Positions 44,458 through 54,378 of a DNA stretch of 64,000 bases are shown here, piece by piece. The notes beneath the pieces are model-generated. The model saw only the letters and a list, made by a program, of their open reading frames with translations, did not search any database and had not been told where the DNA came from. Within the stretch, counting starts at the first letter, position 1; every line of letters begins with the position of its first letter. Both the position numbers and the translations under genes were made by a program. The DNA comes from CAZIVP01 sp964542915 (GTDB taxonomy: Bacteria > Calditrichota > Calditrichia > Calditrichales > Calditrichaceae), in the NCBI GenBank assembly GCA_964542915.1, contig CAZIVP010000001.1:633856-697855 (forward strand). Reading direction: 5' to 3'.

Positions 44458-46494
44458 ATGGCCACCTCTACCAAACAGAGCAAAAAAATCCTTCGACTTG
44501 ATAAGGATACATTGATGAAGTTGTATCGAAATATGGCTACATCCCGCCTGATGGATAACAAAATGCTCACCATGCTCAAGCAGGGAAAAAGTTTTTTTCA
44601 TATAGGCGCATCCGGCCACGAAGCCATACAAACCGCAACCGCTTTTGCCATGCAACCCGGGTATGATTATGCCTACCCTTATTACCGTGATCTTGGATTT
44701 GCTTTACAATTTGGCGTAACCCCCAAAGAGGTTTTTATGAATTATATGGCCCGGGCCGACGATCCCAGTTCAGGGGGGCGACAAATGCCAAACCATTACG
44801 GGCATCTTAAACAGCGCATTGTTTCCCAATCGAGTCCCACCGGTACCCAATTTTTACAGGCGGTGGGCGCCGCCCTCGGTGCGGTAAAAGAGGGCAAGGA
44901 TGAAGTGGTTTATGTTTCAGCCGGCGAAGGCACCACCAGCCAGGGCGACTTTCATGAAGCGGTCAATTGGGCTTCGCGCGATCGGCTGCCGGTTATCTTT
45001 GTTATTCAGAATAACAAATATGCCATATCCGTGAAGGTGGAAGAGCAAATCGCAGGTGCTTCGGTATATAAATTTACTGCAGGCTATGAAGGATTGAATC
45101 GTTATCTGGTGGACGGAACGAACTTTTTTAAGTCCTTCGATGCAGCCCGCAAAGCCGTGAACGCCGCACGCGCCGGTAAGGGACCGGCCTTAATCGAAGC
45201 CGAAACGGTTCGGCTGCTGCCGCATTCTTCCTCGGATTCCGATAAGAAATACCGCAGCAAAGAGGAGCTGGAAACGGACAAGCAACGCGATCCTCTGCCG
45301 ACATTCGAAGTACGCCTGATCGAAGAGGGCCTGGCCACTTCCGAAGAATTCGAGGAAATAAAGAAAGAGTGTAAAAAGGAAATTGATGCGGCCGCTGAAG
45401 AAGTTGAGGCGATGGAGGAGCCGAAGAAAGAAACCCTCTACCATTTTTTATATGCCCCTGAAGAAGAGAACAAAAACTTAGAATTCGAAAAAACAGAACC
45501 GGCCGGCGAAAAGGCGGTGATGGTTGATGCCATTAATCATGCTTTAAAAGAAGAGATGGCAGCTAACGAAAAAATGTATGTATTCGGCCAGGATGTGGCC
45601 GACGGTAAGGGCGGCGTGTTTACTGCCACAAGCGGATTATCCACGCAATTCGGACGCGACCGTTGTTTTAATGCGCCGCTTGCGGAATCCAGCATTATCG
45701 GTGTGGCCATCGGTATGGCGGTGCGCGGCCTGAAGCCGGTGGTGGAAATTCAGTTCGGCGACTACATATGGACCGCTATGATGCAAATTCGCAACGAACT
45801 ATCCACCATGCGCTGGCGATCCAATAACTATTGGTCGGCGCCGGTTGTCGTGCGTGTGCCCGTCGGCGGATATATTCACGGCGGATTATGCCATTCCCAG
45901 AATATCGAAGGTTTTTTTGCCCATTTACCCGGCATCAAAATCGCATATCCCTCCAACGCCGCCGACGCAAAAGGTTTGCTTAAAACGGCCATCCGAGGGC
46001 ACGATCCCGTTTTCTTTCTGGAACATAAAGGTCTTTACCGGCAGAACTATGCAGCCGGTCCCGAACCCGATTCGGATTATCTCTTACCATTCGGTAAGGC
46101 GCGGGTAGTAAGGCAAGGCAATGATCTGACCGTCATTACCTGGGGCGCCATTGTGCAAAAGAGCCTGGAGGCGGCGCGTCAGTTGGAAAAAGAAGGCGTC
46201 GAAGTGGAAATTGTTGACCTTCGCACAATTAATCCTCTGGACACAGAAACGATTGTGAAATCCGTTCAAAAGACCAGCAAAGTGTTGGTGGCGCACGAGG
46301 ATACACGGTTTGCAGGCTTCGGCGCTGAGGTGGCTTCGCATATCGCCGAATTTGCGTTTGAATACCTGGACGGGCCGGTACGACGCCTGGGTGGAGCCGA
46401 TACGCCCATTCCTTTCAGTCCGATACTGGAGGCGACCGCTTTGCCGCAAACGGATAACATTGTAAAGGCGCTGCGTGATTTGGCGGCCTATTAG
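44458..46494 (+). CDS. 2-oxoacid dehydrogenase E1, fused alpha and beta subunits
   Basis: Thiamine-diphosphate-dependent E1, probably of the branched-chain 2-oxoacid complex. 678 residues. The alpha half (about 1-335) carries the ThDP motif from GEGTT (156-160) to NN (185-186). The beta half (about 350-678) has MVDAINHALKEEMAANEKM, VFGQDVADGKGGVF and FNAPLAESSIIGVAIGMA. In most bacteria alpha and beta are separate genes; the fused form is common in Bacteroidetes and relatives. AGGAG precedes ATG 44458. The E2 gene follows after 44 bases. Pyruvate or acetoin specificity cannot be excluded from sequence alone. Confidence 0.88.
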   Translation: MATSTKQSKKILRLDKDTLMKLYRNMATSRLMDNKMLTMLKQGKSFFHIGASGHEAIQTATAFAMQPGYDYAYPYYRDLGFALQFGVTPKEVFMNYMARADDPSSGGRQMPNHYGHLKQRIVSQSSPTGTQFLQAVGAALGAVKEGKDEVVYVSAGEGTTSQGDFHEAVNWASRDRLPVIFVIQNNKYAISVKVEEQIAGASVYKFTAGYEGLNRYLVDGTNFFKSFDAARKAVNAARAGKGPALIEAETVRLLPHSSSDSDKKYRSKEELETDKQRDPLPTFEVRLIEEGLATSEEFEEIKKECKKEIDAAAEEVEAMEEPKKETLYHFLYAPEEENKNLEFEKTEPAGEKAVMVDAINHALKEEMAANEKMYVFGQDVADGKGGVFTATSGLSTQFGRDRCFNAPLAESSIIGVAIGMAVRGLKPVVEIQFGDYIWTAMMQIRNELSTMRWRSNNYWSAPVVVRVPVGGYIHGGLCHSQNIEGFFAHLPGIKIAYPSNAADAKGLLKTAIRGHDPVFFLEHKGLYRQNYAAGPEPDSDYLLPFGKARVVRQGNDLTVITWGAIVQKSLEAARQLEKEGVEVEIVDLRTINPLDTETIVKSVQKTSKVLVAHEDTRFAGFGAEVASHIAEFAFEYLDGPVRRLGGADTPIPFSPILEATALPQTDNIVKALRDLAAY

Positions 46495-46538
46495 ATATCA
46501 AAACCTGAACCGCATTCTTTTACAATCGTGAGGTAAGT

Positions 46539-47843
46539 ATGATTTATGAAATGAAAATGCCCAAAATGGGCGAATCGATAACGGAAGGAACGGTGGTTAA
46601 GTGGTTGAAGAAAGCGGGCGACGCCATCGAGAAAGACGATACGATATTGGAGATCAGTACCGATAAGGTCGATTCGGAGATTCCTACTCCTGTTGACGGC
46701 GTTATAAAAGAAATTCTTGTGGAGGAAGGCGAAACGGTGGAAGTGGGTTCGCCCATCGCTCTAATCGAAACGGAACAGGCAGGCGCAGAATCCGAATCGC
46801 CTGAGGGCGGCGTACAGGAAGAAAGGGAGCCGGAAAAAGGAGAATCAGGCGGTGGGAACGGCCAAACAGAAGCCCCGCCCGAAACGGTCCGGCAGGAGCA
46901 GCAAAAGAAAAAGACCGAAAAAGGCTCCCGTTTTTACTCGCCCGTTGTAATGAATATTGCAGCCGAAAATAATATCGGCACGGAAGAATTGGAACAGATA
47001 CCCGGCACGGGTTTAAATAACCGGCTGACTAAAAAAGACCTTCTTGCGTATTTGGATCGGCGTGAAACCAAAACCGCGCCGGCGAAGGAACCGGCGGCAG
47101 CGGCCGAGGCCGCTAAACCGCAACCGGAAGCCACCGCAACCGGCGGTGAAAATGTAGAAATCCTGCCCATGGATCACATTCGCCAAAAAATAGCCGCACA
47201 CATGATCCATTCCAAGCAAACGTCCGCCCATGTTGGTCTGTACACCGAAGTGGATATGCAGAATATCTTCAGGATTCGTGAACAGCAGAAAGCGGATTTT
47301 AAAAAGCGGGAAGGCTTTAGTCTGACGTATCTGCCCTTTATCGTTGAAGCGACGGTTAAGGCGCTTAAAGAGTTTCCTATGCTGAACGCTCAAATTGATG
47401 AAGATCGAATCATTCTCAAGAAGTTTTACAACATCGGCATTGCCGTTGCCGTAAACGATCGGCTGATTGTCCCAAATGTGTTTCATGCCGATGAAAAAAA
47501 TCGACTGGGTTTGGCGCGCTCGATTAACAGCATCGCTACACGCGCCCGCAATAAACAACTGGATCCCAACGAATTGAGCAACGGGACGTTTTCGATTTCC
47601 AACTTCGGCGTATTTGGCACAACGGTCGGTTTTCCTATTATTAACCAGCCTCAGGTAGCTATACTGGGCGTGGGCGCCGTTAAAAAACGTCCTGTCGTCA
47701 TCAATGACGCCATCGCCATCCGCCCCGTCATGTATCTGTCGTTAACCATCGATCACCGCCTGATCGACGGGGCCATGGGCTCGCAGTTTCTGGAGCGGGT
47801 GAAAACATTACTGGAGCAATATGAAAATAATGAAATATTGTAA
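46539..47843 (+). CDS. Dihydrolipoamide acyltransferase E2
   Basis: Core subunit that moves the acyl group from lipoyl arm to CoA. 434 residues: an N-terminal lipoyl domain with lipoyl Lys43 (EISTDKVDSEIP), a Pro/Glu/Gly-rich linker, a peripheral subunit-binding domain at about 131-172 (FYSPVVMNIAAENNI), an Ala/Pro linker, and the catalytic domain ending with DHRLIDGAMG, where His406 and Asp410 are catalytic. Only one lipoyl domain is present. It is in one operon with E1; no E3 gene is close by. Confidence 0.92.
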   Translation: MIYEMKMPKMGESITEGTVVKWLKKAGDAIEKDDTILEISTDKVDSEIPTPVDGVIKEILVEEGETVEVGSPIALIETEQAGAESESPEGGVQEEREPEKGESGGGNGQTEAPPETVRQEQQKKKTEKGSRFYSPVVMNIAAENNIGTEELEQIPGTGLNNRLTKKDLLAYLDRRETKTAPAKEPAAAAEAAKPQPEATATGGENVEILPMDHIRQKIAAHMIHSKQTSAHVGLYTEVDMQNIFRIREQQKADFKKREGFSLTYLPFIVEATVKALKEFPMLNAQIDEDRIILKKFYNIGIAVAVNDRLIVPNVFHADEKNRLGLARSINSIATRARNKQLDPNELSNGTFSISNFGVFGTTVGFPIINQPQVAILGVGAVKKRPVVINDAIAIRPVMYLSLTIDHRLIDGAMGSQFLERVKTLLEQYENNEIL

Positions 47844-47921
47844 TTTATATTTTAATGTTTTAATCCCATACTTTTATATTTAAGGGCAAGTCCTGAGTCC
47901 GGGCTTACCATTGGAAAACAG

Positions 47922-49022
47922 ATGACGGATTTTATGAAAAATTTATTCTTACATGAGTTCCACCAAAAGCATAACGCTAACTTTGAAGAGATCGCATCCT
48001 GGCAGTTACCCGCCGACTATGGCTCCAAAGAAGACGAATTGAAAGCCGCCCACCATTCCGTAGCGCTGGCGGATCGCAGTTTTTTATGCAAGCTCAAGAT
48101 GAAAGGCAAAGACAGCATCGATCTTTTGAATCGTATTACGACCAACGATATGTCCAAATTGCTGATGGGTTCGATGTGCGATACGGTTTTTACTTCGCCC
48201 AAGGGACGTATTGTGGATTTCTGCCGTGTATTACCGGTGGAAGACGAATATTTGATCATCTCAAGCTATCCGCAGTGCGACCACTTGCTGGAGTGGATCG
48301 ACCGGTTCGTCATTTTGGAAGACGTGACCGTCGAGAATGTGAGTGATCGTTATGTTTGGTTGAGCGCTGTCGGACCGCGCAGCCATCACTTTCTGAATCA
48401 TCTTGGCGTCCCCGAAGTGAGCGAGCGTGAGGATCAGTTTTGGGCGGGCTACGATTCGATCCATTTTCCGGTGATGGCACAACGTCGCATGTTCACGCGA
48501 GCCTTTGACATGTGTTTAACCACCGATGAGGCCGAACAATTGATGCCCTGGATCGACCGCGGGTTGAACGAGGAGAAAGGGCAATGGTTAGGCGCCAACG
48601 CCTTTGAGATCGTCCGGGTGGAAAGTGGGATGCCGGGTTATAACAGCGAATTAAGCGAAGACTACAATCCGCACGAAGCCCGCCTTATCGACGCTGTGAG
48701 TTTTACCAAAGGGTGTTATACCGGTCAGGAAGTCATAGCTCGGCTCGACACGTTCGATAAGGTACAGAAACATTTAATGTTGCTGGAATTCGAAGCGGCA
48801 TCCGATTTTTCGCAAACATTGCCTTCTAAAATTTACTACGAAGACGAAAAGATCGGTATTTTAACCAGCCTGAGTTATCATCCCATCAAAGGCAAATATA
48901 TCGGTATGGGATATATTCGCAAAATGTATACGGCCGCTCCCGGTAAAATCAACGCCGAGGTAGCGACGGGCGACCGTCGTTTGAAGGCAACGGTCAAGTT
49001 TCCGCCAAATATTCAGAGATGA
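47922..49022 (+). CDS. YgfZ/GcvT-like folate-binding protein
   Basis: 366 residues of the aminomethyltransferase fold. The mark KGCYTGQEVIARLD is the conserved cysteine motif of YgfZ proteins, which use tetrahydrofolate to help build or repair iron-sulfur enzymes. True GcvT has a different signature there, so I prefer YgfZ-like over glycine cleavage T protein. The N-terminal half has LLNRITTNDMSKL and TSPKGRIVDFCRVL, also typical. LipA, an iron-sulfur enzyme, is a plausible client in the same cell. ATG 47922 has GGAA shortly upstream; ATG 47934 is an alternative. Confidence 0.8.
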   Translation: MTDFMKNLFLHEFHQKHNANFEEIASWQLPADYGSKEDELKAAHHSVALADRSFLCKLKMKGKDSIDLLNRITTNDMSKLLMGSMCDTVFTSPKGRIVDFCRVLPVEDEYLIISSYPQCDHLLEWIDRFVILEDVTVENVSDRYVWLSAVGPRSHHFLNHLGVPEVSEREDQFWAGYDSIHFPVMAQRRMFTRAFDMCLTTDEAEQLMPWIDRGLNEEKGQWLGANAFEIVRVESGMPGYNSELSEDYNPHEARLIDAVSFTKGCYTGQEVIARLDTFDKVQKHLMLLEFEAASDFSQTLPSKIYYEDEKIGILTSLSYHPIKGKYIGMGYIRKMYTAAPGKINAEVATGDRRLKATVKFPPNIQR

Positions 49023-49143
49023 ACGTAACCCCAAACGCGGCAATGGATTTTCGCTATGGAGGCTGTTTGTTAATTGGTCATTAAAAAATGAATGGCGTGC
49101 AGAAAGCTATGAATCGCGCGTTGTAAAATATTCCAAATTCCTT

Positions 49144-49458
49144 TTACACCTGCAAATACCTGTTTAAAACCCCTTGGATATCCTCGATCGAAAAATATCG
49201 ACTGAACCGTTTCACCTCGCTGCCTCTCACGAAAATAAGGAGCGTCGGTACGGCAAATACCATATATTGTCCACTGATCATGGGATTCAATTTGGTGTTG
49301 ACGTAAAAAAAATCGACCGCCACCAGACGTTCCACAAGCGCCTTTACTTTTGGGCGCAGTACCTGGCAAACATTACAGGCGTCGTGGGAAAAATAAGCTA
49401 CCAGTATTTCGCTGTTACGCCGGAGTTGTTCAAATACCTTCAGGTCGGGATTGTACAT
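49144..49458 (-). CDS. Thioredoxin-fold protein
   Basis: 104 residues with a CNVC active site (Cys28, Cys31) and cis-proline Pro71 in FAVPTLLIF. The WCGPC tryptophan region is replaced by DACNVC, so it is not a standard thioredoxin. There is no signal peptide, so it should be cytosolic. Its ATG overlaps the stop of the TIGR03545-type gene by one base (TAATG), which points to coupled translation. Partner unknown. Confidence 0.8.
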   Translation of the reverse strand: MYNPDLKVFEQLRRNSEILVAYFSHDACNVCQVLRPKVKALVERLVAVDFFYVNTKLNPMISGQYMVFAVPTLLIFVRGSEVKRFSRYFSIEDIQGVLNRYLQV

Positions 49459-51308
49459 TATTTAAATAAATCCTTCAACCGATCTTCGACTTCATCGCCC
49501 ATTTTTTTCTTCTCTTTTTCGATGCGCTCTTTCAGTTCCTGCTTTTTGGCTTCCACCTTCGCTTCGTGTTCGCGGATCATCGCCTGATACTCTTCGATTT
49601 GCGCTCTTAGTTTTTTCTCGCGTTCGGCGACGACCGCTTGCAATTGGGCTTTGTGTTTTACCACTTGTTCGTCGATTTGCTTTTTAATGCGTTGTTTGGC
49701 GCGTTCGATTTCGCCGCTGATTGAGGCTTTTAAATTTTGTGCGAATAATTTGTCCACATTGGATTTGATCGCAAAATGCAAATCATCGGCTTTCTGTTTG
49801 ATATTAGCCGTAATTTGTAATTGGTCAAGACCGCGGATGGTGTTTTGCATGATGCGTTCCACGGTATTCAGGTTTTCCGCGGCTTTTTTAAAATCAAAAT
49901 CGAGCCGGTCGGCTTTAAAACCGATTTTACTCTGTACCTCTTCACCGATGAGCGTCAAAGTGGCCTCAAGGGAACCGCGTCCGTTTTTGATGGATTGCGG
50001 CAGGAGCGGCGAATCAGAGATGCGCCGCCCGGCCATGGAAAAATTTTGATAGGTCAGGGTAAAATTCTCTTTGGGTATTTCCTGTAAGTGGTCGATAATA
50101 CCGCTGAATGCAAGCAGTGGCCCCTGTTCTTTGCTCGCCGTAACATTGATTTGGGTCGGCTGCATAATAAAGCGTTGGTCGCTGACCAAGTGTTTGATGT
50201 TTCCGTCCAGCGCCAGTTGGTCGGCGGTTTTGCCGCTCAATTCCAATTCTTTGATCCAGAAATCCGGTCGCGCGTTGCGGTTGAAGAAGTAGATATCCTG
50301 GCCTTCAAAGCGCGGCGGTTGTTCTTTTTTGGGCTGAGCGGATTTAAGTTTGGCGGTCAGTTCGCGCGCCTGGCCTGCGTAACCCAGATAGAGGTTAAAA
50401 CGGTCCACCAGCGCGCCGCCGAAAAGCATTGCGCCGATGTTGCCCGCGCTGATATCGGGTAGCTTGGCCTTGGCCATGGCGCGGCGATAATCGTTTTGTA
50501 TCCAGTTATCCACCTGATTGAGGCTGGTCTTTGCCTGATCGACATCCGTCAGCAGGCGTTTTTTGGTATTCTTAAATTCGTCATTGATGGATTCGATATT
50601 CTTGCGCAGCCTTTCCGACTTCTCCAGCGTACTTTGCAGCTTTTCTATATTATCGATTTTATCTACCTTGATGGATTGAACCTGGCGCTCAATTTCCTTC
50701 GTCTTTTCGGTGATATTTAACTGCTTTAAGGTCCCGTTCCAGGATTCGTATTTGCCTGTCAGCGCTTTTTGCAGCGAGTCGATTTGATCAACAGAACGAA
50801 TGTCGAAAACCCGCATCAGGCTGTCCACATTGAGTTTACCTTTTACCTGGAACAGACGCTGATCCATATTGCCTTTGACCCGTTCGCTCAGTTGTTGTGT
50901 GGTGCGGCTAATAAAACCGGGACTCTCCGTTTGACGTCGACGTTGCGCCTCGGGCAATTTACCGTCGGTTTCGCGTTTGGTGAACGTCTGAATACCGGTT
51001 ATGCGAAAATCCTCGATGATTACCTTTTTCGAAAGCAGCGGCCAAAATTCAAGATCGAATTCGCAGGATTCGGTTTCGATCATATTACGCATGGTGTGTT
51101 TGGGATGTGTTATTTGCAGCCGCTTCCATCCGACACGCATACCGGCCAGCGACAGATCGAGATCATCAATATCGACGCGGGCGCCGACGATAGATGCGCC
51201 CAGCGATTCCAAATTTCCTTCAAGCCAATCATCGGTGAAAATCAACGACAGTACAAGGAACAGCCCCAGGAGAGCTGCTAAAAAAATAAGTCCTTTCCAG
51301 CGAAACAT
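49458..51308 (-). CDS. TIGR03545-type envelope protein
   Basis: An uncharacterised family known from a small share of outer-membrane bacteria, usually next to TIGR03546. About 616 residues: one N-terminal membrane helix (about 5-23), then a large soluble part. The first section (LGASIVGARVDIDDLDLSL, then LKRLQI-like and VIIEDFRITGI) resembles AsmA-like proteins. A long coiled coil lies at about 200-300, beta-rich sequence in the middle, and a very charged helix at about 545-615. An AsmA-like bridge between the membranes is inferred, not shown. ATG 51308 has GGGGAG upstream; the frame continues to 51395 without one. Confidence 0.75.
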   Translation of the reverse strand: MFRWKGLIFLAALLGLFLVLSLIFTDDWLEGNLESLGASIVGARVDIDDLDLSLAGMRVGWKRLQITHPKHTMRNMIETESCEFDLEFWPLLSKKVIIEDFRITGIQTFTKRETDGKLPEAQRRRQTESPGFISRTTQQLSERVKGNMDQRLFQVKGKLNVDSLMRVFDIRSVDQIDSLQKALTGKYESWNGTLKQLNITEKTKEIERQVQSIKVDKIDNIEKLQSTLEKSERLRKNIESINDEFKNTKKRLLTDVDQAKTSLNQVDNWIQNDYRRAMAKAKLPDISAGNIGAMLFGGALVDRFNLYLGYAGQARELTAKLKSAQPKKEQPPRFEGQDIYFFNRNARPDFWIKELELSGKTADQLALDGNIKHLVSDQRFIMQPTQINVTASKEQGPLLAFSGIIDHLQEIPKENFTLTYQNFSMAGRRISDSPLLPQSIKNGRGSLEATLTLIGEEVQSKIGFKADRLDFDFKKAAENLNTVERIMQNTIRGLDQLQITANIKQKADDLHFAIKSNVDKLFAQNLKASISGEIERAKQRIKKQIDEQVVKHKAQLQAVVAEREKKLRAQIEEYQAMIREHEAKVEAKKQELKERIEKEKKKMGDEVEDRLKDLFK

Positions 51309-51442
51309 GGGATACTCCCCGGTTTTTAACCGATGTATAAAGTTGTAATCTAAATTTCTGATAAATTCATTTGCGCATACACGGCCAAAGACCAACGATG
51401 ATTATACAGAGCGTTCCGCAACGATTTAAACCCATTTCGTTT

Positions 51443-51976
51443 TCAACCAAATCGTTCGTATCCGCCCCGTATCTTTTCGTAAATGCCGTAAAATTTGCTG
51501 CTTTTAATGGCCTGTACGATCTTCATTTTCTGCAGCCGTTCATCAATGTGCTCTCGGTAGTAGAACACAAAGGCTTTCGCCAGAAAGAAAACGGGAACCA
51601 AAAGCAAAAGGGAAACCACAAAACTGCCCATAACCACGGTGTTGTTAAAGCGACTCAACGCGATGACGGGAATATTATACATGGCGGTCCACAATTCGTG
51701 CAGGGAAGGTACGTCGGTTAAAAGATAATAACCGAGGCTATGGAAACCGGGATCGAACAGGTAGGCAAAAGCACTGAAGACACCAAATCCCAATATAGCC
51801 GTGGCTATGTTTACATTCAGAATAATAATCAAAATCAGTACCAGAAGATTATGGAGCGACCAGAGCGGCGTTAATCCCATAATCATGCCCAGAATAAATC
51901 CGCCGGCGATCTGATTTGGCGAAGCGGCGGAGCGCAGGATTTTAAAAAGCCGGGTCAAAAATTGGATGAAAAACAT
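51443..51976 (-). CDS. TIGR03546/DUF2062-type membrane protein
   Basis: 177 residues with four to five hydrophobic helices and a charged C-terminal tail (EHIDERLQKMKIVQAIKSSK). The N-terminal ASPNQIAGGFILGMIMGLTPL is the DUF2062 signature. Function unknown. AGGAG precedes ATG 51976. It is the first gene of a three-gene set with the TIGR03545-type protein (gap of 134 bases) and the thioredoxin-fold protein. The pairing of these two families is known from other genomes. Confidence 0.8.
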   Translation of the reverse strand: MFFIQFLTRLFKILRSAASPNQIAGGFILGMIMGLTPLWSLHNLLVLILIIILNVNIATAILGFGVFSAFAYLFDPGFHSLGYYLLTDVPSLHELWTAMYNIPVIALSRFNNTVVMGSFVVSLLLLVPVFFLAKAFVFYYREHIDERLQKMKIVQAIKSSKFYGIYEKIRGGYERFG

Positions 51977-52067
51977 GCCAAAGACTCCTACAAAAGGTTT
52001 GAAAAAATGACGTTCCGATTGGTTCCGACAACATCAATTTAAACCGCGATTACCCCTGGAACAACAG

Positions 52068-54041
<1,974 letters not shown>

Positions 54042-54378
54042 GGTTCTGCTATCATTTTGTTCGTTATCGGGAATTTCAAATTAAACAATCGGAAGGACAT
54101 GGGCAATGGAATGCGATCGGGAAACAGCGTACCCCCCCCCGAATCGCATAGACGACAAGCCCGCCAAACACGGCATTTTATACTGACGGGCAAACCCTAC
54201 CCACATTTTGAATATTCCGATCGTACTTGAATCGTTTACGGTTTAAGTGATTCTAATATGGATACGACCTGCCTGCGGCGAGCTAATTGCTTCGTTGCCG
54301 ATCTTGCGGGTTTGAGCGAACTTTATTACTTTTCCGGGCATCCATAAATCGAGCAATCATTTGAAAGAACGGCGCTCC
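54042..54378. other. Divergent intergenic region with a C9 tract
   Basis: About 340 bases between the divergent ABC-F and patatin-barrel genes. A run of nine C residues lies at 54132-54140. No convincing promoter pair or structured RNA was recognised. Confidence 0.4.

Noticed and set aside
47922..49022. Glycine cleavage T protein (gcvT)
   Set aside because: The KGCYTGQE cysteine motif is that of YgfZ-type proteins, and the gene is 9 kb from gcvP without gcvH.
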